A stretch of 8,964 bases of DNA from Flavobacteriaceae bacterium (GTDB taxonomy: Bacteria; Bacteroidota; Bacteroidia; Flavobacteriales; Flavobacteriaceae): NCBI GenBank assembly GCA_019752245.1, contig JAIEMH010000356.1, positions 1 through 8,964 of the forward strand, given 5' to 3'. The notes beneath the pieces were generated by a model. It saw only the letters and a list, made by a program, of their open reading frames with translations, was not told where the DNA came from and ran no database searches. Below, piece by piece: positions 1 through 7,757 of this stretch. A program made the translations under genes and the position numbers. Position 1 is the stretch's first letter. Each line of letters starts with the position of its first letter.

Positions 1-112
1 GCATTCCGATTATGATGCTTCTTTTTCGCAAAGAACTATTTTTATGAAAGACGGAATTGTGCTTTCTGAAAAAACAAACAGTCGCAATATTGATGTTTTA
101 GTAAAACAATAA
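1..112 (+). CDS. ABC transporter ATP-binding protein, C-terminal end (partial)
   Basis: An open frame enters from the left edge (first full codon at base 2) and stops at TAA 110-112, giving 36 residues. It begins with HSDYDASFSQRTIFMKDGIV. This matches the end of MacB/LolD-type ATPases: the switch (H-loop) histidine, usually in a T-H-D/S context, then an arginine-containing strand and the 'mkDG.i' turn. Walker A, the signature motif and Walker B would lie upstream, outside the window. The protein would be the cytoplasmic nucleotide-binding subunit that drives the FtsX-type permease beginning 12 bases downstream. That close spacing supports one operon. The family assignment rests on a short tail plus context, so the exact subfamily and substrate cannot be given. 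Confidence 0.8.
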   Translation, partial: HSDYDASFSQRTIFMKDGIVLSEKTNSRNIDVLVKQ

Positions 113-124
113 AGACTGGAACTA

Positions 125-2548
125 ATGCTAAAAAATTGGATAAATATATTTTTATATCACATCAAGAACAACAAGTTTTTCACTGCTTTGAATGTTTTGG
201 GTTTGAGTATTGGTATTGCAGGATTGATTTTTGCAACCTTATATTGGAACGATGAACAAAATTATAATCAGTGGAATCCAAACAAAGACAGCGTTTTTCA
301 GGTTGTCGTAGATTTAGGTGAGGGAAGTCCTGCTTGGACAAATATTCCAGTAACTTTAGAACCATTTGTAAAAAATGATCCCAATATCGATAAAATGGTT
401 TTTATACAAAACTGGTATGAATCGCCACTTTATAGATACAAAGGCAAAAAACAAATTGTGGAGAAAGTGTTCAATACCCAAAATGATTTTTTCGAACTTT
501 TTCCGTTTAAATTTATCGAAGGAAGTGCAAAAACCGTTTTTAAAGATGAAAACAGCATTGCACTCAATCAAAAAACAGCAGCACTTTTTTTTGGAACAGA
601 AACCGCAATTGGTAAGCAATTTCAATTTGAAAATAAAACACTTACGGTAACTGCTGTATATGAAATTCCCGGAAATTCCTCCATTGCTCCAAATGCAATT
701 GTCAATGATATGAAAGGAAGGATTAAGGAAAATGAAGGAAAATGGGGTCATTTTAATTGCGGATGGTTTATAAAATTAAAAGATCCATCGAAGAAAAAAG
801 AACTTTCGGCAAAAATGAACGCTATTTATTATCAAAATCAAACAGTAAAAAATGCCAAAGAAGAAGGTATTGACCCTAAAGAATATGAAAAAAAATACGG
901 TAGTTATAACTTTATTTTAGAACCAATTTCTATTTCAAGATTGTATTCTGTTGGTCAAGGAATGGTTGAAGGCAAAGGGAATTATCAGTTTTTAATGATT
1001 ATGCTCGGCTTGTCAATTCTGATTTTGGTTTTATCCATTGTGAATTATGTAAATCTTGCAACTGCAAACGCCATTCGTCGTGCTAAGGAAGTTGGTGTCA
1101 GTAAAATTGTTGGCGCATCGAAGTTGGATATTGTAAAACAATTTCTGTTTGAAACTATTACCATCGTTTTGTTTTCTATTCTTTTATCATTGGTTATTGT
1201 GGAGTTGTCTCTGCCATTTTACAATGAATTTTTAGATAAGGAATTAGTCATTTTTAGCGGTCAATTTTATTCTCAACTGATTTTAATTTTTATAATAACG
1301 GTAGTTGCTGCAGGAGTTTTTCCGGCAATTTATGTTTCCAATTTTGAAACTTTAAAAGTGCTGAAAGGTAATTTTGGACGAAGTAAAAGCGGCGTTTGGT
1401 TGCGTAACGGAATGCTGATTTTTCAATTTGCAATTGCTTCATTTTTCATCATCGGTTCTTATATTGTATATCAGCAGGTAAATTATTTGGCTAATAAAGA
1501 TTTAGGGTTTTCAGGAAGTCAAGTTTTGGATATTACCTACAACAAGCCCAAAGCATTATATGAAAAAGAACAATTAATTTATAATAATTATACTACTCTG
1601 AAAAGTGAAATTTCTAAGATAAAAGGTGTAGAAAAAGTAGCAACTGGAGCGTTTAGATTTGGTGGTGGAAACGACTCGTCGTCTGGATTTAGTCATAACG
1701 GAGAGAATATTCAGGCGCAAAATATTGCTGTAGATTTTGATATGCTCCAAATGATGAAAATTCAGATTGTTCAAGGTCGTAATTTAAATCCAAAAATAGC
1801 TTCAGATACAATCAATTCAATAATGGTTAACGAAACTGCATTGAAGTTGATGAAAGAGAAAAATCCTATCGACAAAACAATGATTTGGAATGAAACCAAG
1901 TATAAAATTATAGGTATTGTAAAGGATTTCAATCTATACAGTCCGCAAGGCAAAGTGCCACCAATGGTATTTTTTCACTTTAAAACGGTTCCATGGATGA
2001 TCAATAACCTGAGTGATGTTTTCGTAAAAGTAAATTCAGATAATATGGAGCAAACCATAGCTGACATCGAAAAATTTTGGACAAAAAATGTAGATTCTGA
2101 ATATCCATTTGATTACGATTTTGTCGATAAAAATTACTTGCGAACCTATAAACAATATGTAAAACAAAAGAATTTATTCTCATTGTTGAACGTGATTGTA
2201 ATTTTAATTGCGCTCTTCGGATTGTTCTCTTTGGCTTCATTTTCAATTCAAAGACGAATGAAAGAAATCGCCATCAGAAAAACACTTGGTGCCGAAACCA
2301 ATGTTTTACTGAAAGAATTATCAAAACAATACATCGTTTTTTGTGTAATCGGATTTTTAATTGCGCTATTCCCAGTGTATTATTTACTGAATTTGTGGCT
2401 AGAGAATTTCGCTTTCAGAATTGATATTTCGATACTTCCATTCATTGTTGGATTTATTATTTTACTGATTTTAACGCTGGTAGTGGTTTTATCAAGAGCT
2501 TATCAAGCAACAAGAATTGATATTCTAAAATATTTAAAATACGAATAA
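125..2548 (+). CDS. ABC transporter permease, MacB/FtsX type (first of two tandem paralogues)
   Basis: This is an 807-residue inner-membrane permease of the MacB_PCD/FtsX superfamily, in the long form common in Bacteroidota that carries two FtsX cores. Visible layout: N-terminal membrane helix about residues 20-40; periplasmic domain about 50-285; three helices about 288-312, 338-362 and 382-405 (first FtsX core); a fifth helix about 428-450; a second periplasmic domain about 460-680; then three helices about 684-705, 736-759 and 771-790 (second core). The two cytoplasmic coupling segments RAKEVGVSKIVGAS (319-332) and RRMKEIAIRKTLGAE (710-724) are FtsX-family signatures that contact the ATPase. 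Such permeases usually act mechanically on periplasmic cargo (lipoproteins, peptides, antibiotics) rather than forming a conventional channel. The ATG at 125 fits the paralogue's start exactly and lies 12 bases after the ATPase stop. The substrate is unknown. Confidence 0.93.
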   Translation: MLKNWINIFLYHIKNNKFFTALNVLGLSIGIAGLIFATLYWNDEQNYNQWNPNKDSVFQVVVDLGEGSPAWTNIPVTLEPFVKNDPNIDKMVFIQNWYESPLYRYKGKKQIVEKVFNTQNDFFELFPFKFIEGSAKTVFKDENSIALNQKTAALFFGTETAIGKQFQFENKTLTVTAVYEIPGNSSIAPNAIVNDMKGRIKENEGKWGHFNCGWFIKLKDPSKKKELSAKMNAIYYQNQTVKNAKEEGIDPKEYEKKYGSYNFILEPISISRLYSVGQGMVEGKGNYQFLMIMLGLSILILVLSIVNYVNLATANAIRRAKEVGVSKIVGASKLDIVKQFLFETITIVLFSILLSLVIVELSLPFYNEFLDKELVIFSGQFYSQLILIFIITVVAAGVFPAIYVSNFETLKVLKGNFGRSKSGVWLRNGMLIFQFAIASFFIIGSYIVYQQVNYLANKDLGFSGSQVLDITYNKPKALYEKEQLIYNNYTTLKSEISKIKGVEKVATGAFRFGGGNDSSSGFSHNGENIQAQNIAVDFDMLQMMKIQIVQGRNLNPKIASDTINSIMVNETALKLMKEKNPIDKTMIWNETKYKIIGIVKDFNLYSPQGKVPPMVFFHFKTVPWMINNLSDVFVKVNSDNMEQTIADIEKFWTKNVDSEYPFDYDFVDKNYLRTYKQYVKQKNLFSLLNVIVILIALFGLFSLASFSIQRRMKEIAIRKTLGAETNVLLKELSKQYIVFCVIGFLIALFPVYYLLNLWLENFAFRIDISILPFIVGFIILLILTLVVVLSRAYQATRIDILKYLKYE

Positions 2549-2549
2549 G

Positions 2550-4973
2550 ATGCTGAAAAATTGGATAAATATATTTTTGTTCCACATCAAAAACAACAAG
2601 CTTTTTACAGCTTTGAACGTTTTGGGTTTGAGTATTGGCATCGCAGGATTGATTTTCGCAATCTTATATTGGAACGATGAACAAAGTTACAACGCTTGGA
2701 ATCCTGAGAAAGAAACCATTTTTCAAGTTGTAAATGATCAGCCACGATCGGGTTTTCTAGCTTACAATGTTATTCCGCTGGGTGAAACTTTAAAGCGAAA
2801 TTCATCTGAAGTAGTATCCTATTGCAATTTTCAGCCAGGTTATAACGGCGCGTTAATTGAGTACAACGACAAGAAAGAAATGGTTCAGAAAATCCTAAAA
2901 TCGGAAGGTAATTTCTTTTCTTTTTTCCCATTTCAATTTACAAAAGGAAGTGCGAAAAATGCGCTGAAAAATAAGAATAGTGTAGCAATTTCTGAACAAA
3001 CTGCGGAACTTATTTTTGGAAATGAAAATCCGATAAATCAATCGCTAAAAATTGGTGATAAAAATTGTGTCGTTGGTGGCGTTTATAAAATTTCCGAAAA
3101 ATCTTCAGTTGCACCGTCAGTTGTTTTACGAGAAGAATTTGAAGAAAATGTCAAAAAAAATGCTGAAAATTGGCAAAGTCATACTTGTTTTTTGGTTTTA
3201 AAATTGAAAAACTCAGATAGTAAAGAAGCCGTTGAAAAACAAATTTGGAATATTTATGTCGAAAAACAAGCGAAAAAATTTGCCAAAGAAAAAGGAATTT
3301 CTTCAGAAGAATACATCAAGAATTTTGGTTTAGACAAGCCTTATCTAGAATCTTTGGCAAACGCAAGATTACATTCAAAAGTTGTAAATGGTTATCCAGA
3401 AGGAAGCGGAAATTATCAATTCTTGCTGATTATGTTGGGTTTATCAATCCTGATTTTAATTCTTTCTGTCGTAAATTACATCAATCTTGCTACTGCAAAT
3501 GCTATAAAACGTGCTAAAGAAGTTGGCGTTCGCAAAATTATTGGCGCAACAAAAACACAAATTGTTTTTCAGTTTGTAATGGAAACGGTACTCATCACTT
3601 CATTTGCAATACTTTTTGCCTTGGTTCTTGTGGAACTTTTTCTTCCGTATTACAACCAGTTTTTATCGAAAGAATTGGTCATAAATAGCGGTCAGTTTTA
3701 CATTCAGTTGTTTTTGGTTTTCGTAATTACAATCCTTTTTGCCGGAATTTTTCCTGCGATTTATATTTCAAATTTTGAAGTTCTTAATGTCTTGAAAGGA
3801 AATTTCAGTCGAAGCAAAAAAGGAATTTGGCTTAGAAATTCAATGCTTATTTTGCAATTTGCAATAGCTTCTTTTTTTATAATTGGATCTTATATTGTTT
3901 TTCAGCAAGTCAATTTTATGATGAATAAAGATATTGGTTTTAGTGGAAATCAAGTTTTGAATATCAATTTAAACGAACCCAAAAAACCGAAAGATTTTGC
4001 TATGATTCAAAATGAATTACTCAAAATTGAAGGTGTCGAAAAAGTTTCTGCGGGTAATTTTTCTTTTGGATTTGGTGGATATTTCTCTTCTGTTTTCGCC
4101 TACAAAGGCAAAGATGTTGAGGTTGATAATATGTCGATGGAATTTGGGTTACTAGATTTGATGAAGATTAAGGTCGTGCAAGGACGAGATATTTCGCCAA
4201 AATTTGCCTCAGACACAATAAGTTCAGTGCTTGTAAATCAGGCAACGGTAAAAATGATGGGCGAAAAAAATCCGATAGGGAAAGAATTTGAAGTTAGAGA
4301 CGACGGAGAAAATCCAGGAATTCGAAGATTAAAAATTGTTGGAGTAGTGGAGGATTTCAATGTTTTAGGACCACAAAAAGATGTTCCGCCAATGCTGTTT
4401 TATCATTTGAAAACCATTTCAGAAAGTAGTTTTTTAAGCAGAATTTACATAAAAATAAATCCAGAAAACAGCCTAGAAACGGTTGCAGAAATAGAAAAGT
4501 TTTGGACCACAAAAATCGATACACGTTATCCATTTTCGTATGATTTTGTCGATAAAAATTTTGCCCGAACTTACAGCGATTACATCAGCCAGAGAAATCT
4601 ATTTTCGGTTTTGAATATTATTGTCATATTAATTGCACTTTTCGGATTATTTGCTTTGGCATCATTTTCAATTCAAAATCGAATGAAGGAAATTGCGATC
4701 AGAAAAGCACTCGGTGCAGAAACCAATATTTTGCTGAAAGAATTATCGAAACAATATATCATTTTTTGCATAATCGGTTTTTTGATTGCGCTATTTCCAG
4801 TGTATTATTTGCTGAATTTGTGGCTTCAAAATTTCGCTTTCAGAATTGATATTTCCCTAATTCCATTTTTGGTCGGATTTATAATTTTAATGATTTTGAC
4901 TTTAATTGTGGTTTTGTCAAGAGCATATCAGGCAACAAGAGTTGATGTTTTGAAGTATTTAAAATACGAATAA
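2550..4973 (+). CDS. ABC transporter permease, MacB/FtsX type (second tandem paralogue)
   Basis: This is a second 807-residue permease with the same eight-helix, two-core FtsX layout. Its ATG lies one base after the stop of the first permease (TAA-G-ATG), so the pair must be cotranscribed and is probably translationally coupled. Coupling segments are RAKEVGVRKIIGAT (321-334) and RMKEIAIRKALGAE (711-724). Compared by eye with the upstream paralogue, the first 52 residues match at 47 positions and the last 127 at 110. Within about residues 60-130 of the first periplasmic domain only roughly a quarter match. The periplasmic parts also carry insertions and deletions that happen to cancel to the same total length. 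The likely role is to form a heterodimeric permease with the upstream protein, as LolC and LolE do, or to act as a separate homodimer with different cargo. The sequence cannot decide between these. Confidence 0.93.
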   Translation: MLKNWINIFLFHIKNNKLFTALNVLGLSIGIAGLIFAILYWNDEQSYNAWNPEKETIFQVVNDQPRSGFLAYNVIPLGETLKRNSSEVVSYCNFQPGYNGALIEYNDKKEMVQKILKSEGNFFSFFPFQFTKGSAKNALKNKNSVAISEQTAELIFGNENPINQSLKIGDKNCVVGGVYKISEKSSVAPSVVLREEFEENVKKNAENWQSHTCFLVLKLKNSDSKEAVEKQIWNIYVEKQAKKFAKEKGISSEEYIKNFGLDKPYLESLANARLHSKVVNGYPEGSGNYQFLLIMLGLSILILILSVVNYINLATANAIKRAKEVGVRKIIGATKTQIVFQFVMETVLITSFAILFALVLVELFLPYYNQFLSKELVINSGQFYIQLFLVFVITILFAGIFPAIYISNFEVLNVLKGNFSRSKKGIWLRNSMLILQFAIASFFIIGSYIVFQQVNFMMNKDIGFSGNQVLNINLNEPKKPKDFAMIQNELLKIEGVEKVSAGNFSFGFGGYFSSVFAYKGKDVEVDNMSMEFGLLDLMKIKVVQGRDISPKFASDTISSVLVNQATVKMMGEKNPIGKEFEVRDDGENPGIRRLKIVGVVEDFNVLGPQKDVPPMLFYHLKTISESSFLSRIYIKINPENSLETVAEIEKFWTTKIDTRYPFSYDFVDKNFARTYSDYISQRNLFSVLNIIVILIALFGLFALASFSIQNRMKEIAIRKALGAETNILLKELSKQYIIFCIIGFLIALFPVYYLLNLWLQNFAFRIDISLIPFLVGFIILMILTLIVVLSRAYQATRVDVLKYLKYE

Positions 4974-4974
4974 T

Positions 4975-5065
4975 CAATATCAAAAGTCAATTTCAAAAAT
5001 CAAATTCAAAAATCAAATTCAAAAATCAAATTCAAAAGTCAATTTCAAAAGTCAATTTCAAAAAT
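4975..5065. repeat. Tandem array of seven 13-bp repeats
   Basis: Seven consecutive 13-base units run without a gap, starting two bases after the stop of the second permease. The units are CAATATCAAAAGT (4975), CAATTTCAAAAAT (4988), CAAATTCAAAAAT (5001 and 5014), CAAATTCAAAAGT (5027), CAATTTCAAAAGT (5040) and CAATTTCAAAAAT (5053). Variation is confined to units' positions 4-5 and 12. Because 13 is not a multiple of three and the array lies outside any gene, it is not a coding repeat. Similar AT-rich intergenic repeats are common in flavobacterial genomes. Function is unknown; slippage-driven copy-number change is plausible. Confidence 0.9.
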
Positions 5066-5076
5066 TTTTATATCTG

Positions 5077-5135
5077 TCTCGCAAAGACGCAAATAAAATA
5101 GGCATTGGACTTTGTGTCTTTGTGTCTTTGCGAGA
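5077..5135. repeat. Intergenic imperfect palindrome (17-bp stem, 25-nt loop)
   Basis: The left arm, 5077-5093 (TCTCGCAAAGACGCAAA), pairs with the right arm, 5119-5135 (TTTGTGTCTTTGCGAGA), at every position if one G-U pair is allowed (5089 with 5123). The right side is itself built from 8-mers: TTTGTGTC at 5111-5118 and 5119-5126, then TTTGCGAG at 5127-5134. There is no T-run after the stem, so this does not look like a standard intrinsic terminator. The motif 'CGCAAAGACGCAAA' resembles dispersed intergenic palindromes that I recall from Flavobacterium genomes. It may be a REP-like or miniature mobile remnant, but one copy in this window cannot establish that. Confidence 0.75.
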
Positions 5136-5193
5136 AGTAAAATTATGAAAATTATAAACAATCAGTAAAATCCGTGGTTAAAAATAAAACGAA

Positions 5194-6501
5194 ATGAATC
5201 ACATAAAGAAAATAATAATTTTGAGTTTAATAGTTGTAGGAAGCAATTTTGCACACGGTCAGGATGCCACTTGGCCGTTGCAGAAATGCATCGATAAAGC
5301 CTTAGAAAATAATATCGAAATTAAAATCCGCCAACTTGAAGTAAAGCGAATTGAAAAAAGTAGAAACTCTGTTTGGAATCAATTGTTGCCCAACGTTAGT
5401 TTTAATGGAAATCAATCGTATAATTTTGGTTCAACCATCGATCCGTCAACTAATGGTCGTGTAAGTTCAAATATTCAGTATGATAATTTTTATTTGAATG
5501 CCAACATGAATTTAATCGATTTTAATGCGTTTGCCAATGCTCAGAAAAATAAAATAGATATCGAAAAATCCAAAGCCGATAAAGAAGTCATCGAAAACGA
5601 ATATAAATTACAACTTCTAGACAGTTATTATCAAGCGCTTTTTACGCAAGAATTACTTAAAATTCAGAAAGAGCAATTTAAAAATGCGGTTTTTAATTTA
5701 GATAGAATTTCTAAAGAAGTCGAAATTGGAAGCAAACCCAAAAGCGATTTATACGATGTTCAATTAAGTTTTGCGCAAGAAGAAAAACGAATTTTAGAAA
5801 CACAACAATTGTACAATATTCAAAAAATGCAATTGTTTCAATTGATGAATGTTGCTGCTATTTCCATTTCAGATGTTATTCTGATTTCAGATTCTGCAAC
5901 TGCTTCAACGCAAGTTTCAACCGAAATTTCTAATCCAAAAATAAAATCTGCCGAACTAAATTACAAAAGTAGTTTGAAGGAATTAAGTATGCATCGAGCT
6001 AGTAATTTACCAGTTTTGTCGTCTTTTTATTCTATTTCTAGTTTTTATTATAAGCCATTAAATCAATCTAATTCAAGTTTTGAAAATTTCGGAAATCAAA
6101 TTGGTAATAACAAAAACCAGCAAGTTGGAGTTCAATTAAGTGTTCCAATTTTCAACGGATTTAGAAACAGTAAAAAGAATGTTTCGGCTAAAATTCAAAC
6201 CGAAAAAAATAAACTCGTAATTAGCCAAGAACAACAAAAAATTGAAAATCAAATTGCATTAGAAAAGCAAAATCAACTGAATTATTTACAACTTCAAAAT
6301 AAATTTGAGGAAACGTTAACTTATGCAAAAGCTTCATTTACAACAACTCAAGCGAAATTTTTATCAGGAAAAATCGAATCAATATCACTGTCATCAGTAA
6401 AGAATCAATTACTTTCATCTGAATATGATGTTTTAAAAAATACTTTGCAACTTCAATACATCAATTTCAAAATTAACCTGATTCAAAATAATAAATTATA
6501 A
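5194..6501 (+). CDS. TolC-family outer-membrane efflux protein
   Basis: This 435-residue protein would form the trimeric outer-membrane and periplasmic exit duct for the ABC exporter encoded just upstream. An export signal is clear: basic MNHIKK, a hydrophobic run at about 7-16, and a likely signal peptidase I site after A20-H21-G22, giving a mature start at Q23. Two OEP repeats follow. The first has the opening helix WPLQKCIDKALENNIEI (27-43), LPNVSF (65-70), beta strands around 95-110 and a long helical hairpin at about 112-218 with GSKPKSDLYDVQ (179-190). The second has a helix at about 247-270, LPVLSSF (272-278), strand VGVQLSVPIFNGF (311-323) and a helical hairpin at about 325-430. Length is normal for the family. 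Cys32 lies inside the mature domain and is not a lipobox. The 220-bp gap to the permeases leaves open whether it has its own promoter; none is convincing. Confidence 0.93.
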   Translation: MNHIKKIIILSLIVVGSNFAHGQDATWPLQKCIDKALENNIEIKIRQLEVKRIEKSRNSVWNQLLPNVSFNGNQSYNFGSTIDPSTNGRVSSNIQYDNFYLNANMNLIDFNAFANAQKNKIDIEKSKADKEVIENEYKLQLLDSYYQALFTQELLKIQKEQFKNAVFNLDRISKEVEIGSKPKSDLYDVQLSFAQEEKRILETQQLYNIQKMQLFQLMNVAAISISDVILISDSATASTQVSTEISNPKIKSAELNYKSSLKELSMHRASNLPVLSSFYSISSFYYKPLNQSNSSFENFGNQIGNNKNQQVGVQLSVPIFNGFRNSKKNVSAKIQTEKNKLVISQEQQKIENQIALEKQNQLNYLQLQNKFEETLTYAKASFTTTQAKFLSGKIESISLSSVKNQLLSSEYDVLKNTLQLQYINFKINLIQNNKL

Positions 6502-6517
6502 CTATCTCATTATAACA

Positions 6518-6557
6518 AAACTTTAAACTCCTAAACTTTTAAACTCCTAAACTTCTT
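6518..6557. repeat. Short direct repeats upstream of mrp
   Basis: AAACTTTAAACTCCT (6518-6532) is followed at once by AAACTTTTAAACTCCT (6533-6548), which differs by one extra T, and by a partial third copy AAACTTCTT (6549-6557). The repeats end just before the proposed -7 element of mrp and cover its -33 region. Strings built from 'TTTAAACTCCTAAAC' look like low-complexity flavobacterial intergenic filler; no regulator is recognised. Confidence 0.7.
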
Positions 6558-6559
6558 AC

Positions 6560-6567
6560 TATCTTTG
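6560..6567 (+). promoter_or_regulatory. Bacteroidota-type -7 promoter element for mrp
   Basis: TATCTTTG fits the Bacteroidota sigma-ABfr -7 consensus TAnnTTTG perfectly and is followed by C. Transcription would begin near 6572, about 50 bases before the mrp ATG. The -33 region around 6537-6543 is TTTT-rich rather than a clean TTTG. This is the best promoter in the window and would make mrp the first gene of a new unit separate from the exporter genes. No experimental support is available from the sequence. Confidence 0.5.
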
Positions 6568-6621
6568 CAATCTAAAATCAGTCTGAATAAAAAGAATGAT
6601 ATTTTATAAAAAACATTGACA

Positions 6622-7752
6622 ATGAAATTAGATAGAAAAGAAATCCTAAAAGCATTAGAAACTATTACTATTGCTGGTGAAGGAAAAAATATGGTAGAAA
6701 GCGGTGCAGTGAAAAATGTACTAATTTTTGGTGATGAAGTAACTGTAGATTTGTTAATTTCAACTCCGGCAATGCATATTAAAAAACGTGCTGAAGATGA
6801 TATTAAAAAACTAATTCACGAGAAATTTTCTCCAAGTGCTATTGTTAAAGTAAATATCAAAGTAGAAGCCAAAGAAAATCCAAACGAAATAAAAGGAAAA
6901 TCTATTCCTGGAATCAGTAACATTATTGCTGTAGCTTCCGGAAAAGGTGGTGTAGGAAAATCTACAACAACTGCCAATTTAGCTGTAAGTTTAGCAAAAA
7001 TGGGATTCAAAGTTGGAGTTCTTGATGCCGATATTTATGGGCCAAGTATGCCAATAATGTTTGATGTTGAAAATGAAAAACCGATTTCAATAGAAGTTGA
7101 CGGAAAATCTAAAATGAAACCAATCGAAAGTTATGAAATCAAATTGCTTTCTATCGGATTTTTCACGTCTCCAAGTCAAGCTGTTATTTGGCGTGGACCA
7201 ATGGCTGCAAAAGCATTAAACCAAATGATTTTTGATGCCGATTGGGGACAATTAGATTTTATGTTAATCGATTTACCGCCAGGAACTGGTGATATTCACT
7301 TATCGATAATGCAGTCTTTACCTATTACAGGCGCGGTTATCGTGAGTACACCTCAAGCAGTAGCGCTTGCCGATGCTAAAAAAGGCGTTTCTATGTTTTT
7401 ATCTGATGCTATCAACGTTCCAGTTCTAGGAATTATAGAAAATATGGCCTATTTCACGCCAGAAGAATTGCCAAATAACAAATATTATATTTTCGGAAAA
7501 GAAGGCGCTAAAAATCTTGCAGAAGATTTACAAGTACCATTTTTAGGAGAAGTTCCATTGGTGCAAAGTATTCGTGAAGCAGGTGATTATGGTCGTCCGG
7601 CAGCATTGCAAACTGCTTCTCCATTAGAAAAAATATATGAAGAAATCGCAAGAAATGTGGTTCAAGAAACAGTAAATAGAAACGAAAATCTTGCACCAAC
7701 GGAAGCTATTAAAATAACAACAATGGCAGGATGTTCTGCTGTAAAAAAATAA
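6622..7752 (+). CDS. mrp: Mrp/ApbC-family P-loop ATPase, iron-sulfur cluster carrier (Bacteroidota type without CxxC)
   Basis: This 376-residue cytosolic protein has an N-terminal MIP18/DUF59 domain (about 3-80), then a ParA/MinD-like ATPase. Walker A is GKGGVGKST (107-115), with the deviant signature lysine K108 and canonical K113. VLDADIYGPSMP (133-144) and the Walker B region LDFMLIDLPPGTGD (211-224) follow. RGPM (191-194) and ENMAYF (273-278) are typical of Mrp. Members bind and transfer [4Fe-4S] clusters to target enzymes. In classical members a CxxC pair follows ENM-Y; here the segment reads TPEELPNNKYYIFG (279-292), with no cysteine. The only cysteine in the protein is C371, six residues from the end. 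ATG 6622 is preferred: the in-frame TTG at 6616 adds only two residues and has no better upstream signal. The adjacent NifU-domain gene supports an iron-sulfur role. Confidence 0.93.
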   Translation: MKLDRKEILKALETITIAGEGKNMVESGAVKNVLIFGDEVTVDLLISTPAMHIKKRAEDDIKKLIHEKFSPSAIVKVNIKVEAKENPNEIKGKSIPGISNIIAVASGKGGVGKSTTTANLAVSLAKMGFKVGVLDADIYGPSMPIMFDVENEKPISIEVDGKSKMKPIESYEIKLLSIGFFTSPSQAVIWRGPMAAKALNQMIFDADWGQLDFMLIDLPPGTGDIHLSIMQSLPITGAVIVSTPQAVALADAKKGVSMFLSDAINVPVLGIIENMAYFTPEELPNNKYYIFGKEGAKNLAEDLQVPFLGEVPLVQSIREAGDYGRPAALQTASPLEKIYEEIARNVVQETVNRNENLAPTEAIKITTMAGCSAVKK

Positions 7753-7757
7753 TTTGA

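Noticed and set aside
375..650. 91-codon open frame on the + strand in another phase of the first permease
   Set aside because: The permease frame is well supported through this region; the overlapping product shows only low-complexity lysine-, phenylalanine- and isoleucine-rich sequence.
356..751. 131-codon open frame on the - strand
   Set aside because: It lies wholly inside the first permease gene, has no recognisable domain or start signal, and its composition mirrors the coding strand.
2546..2552. Frameshift or split gene between the two permeases
   Set aside because: Each frame is a complete permease with matching N- and C-termini; TAA-G-ATG is a normal close gene junction.
3245..3517. 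90-codon open frame on the + strand inside the second permease
   Set aside because: It overlaps a continuous FtsX-type frame, including the first core helix, and resembles no known protein.
5077..5135. Palindrome as an intrinsic terminator for the permease genes
   Set aside because: The stem is stable but the loop is 25 bases and no T-tract follows on the + strand.
5145..5168. ATG followed by a seven-codon frame between the palindrome and tolC
   Set aside because: It is too short to support as a gene or leader peptide; no regulatory codon run is present.
6616..6621. TTG start giving a two-residue longer Mrp
   Set aside because: The ATG at 6622 is the usual codon, two codons downstream, with an equally plausible A-rich leader; nothing supports the TTG.
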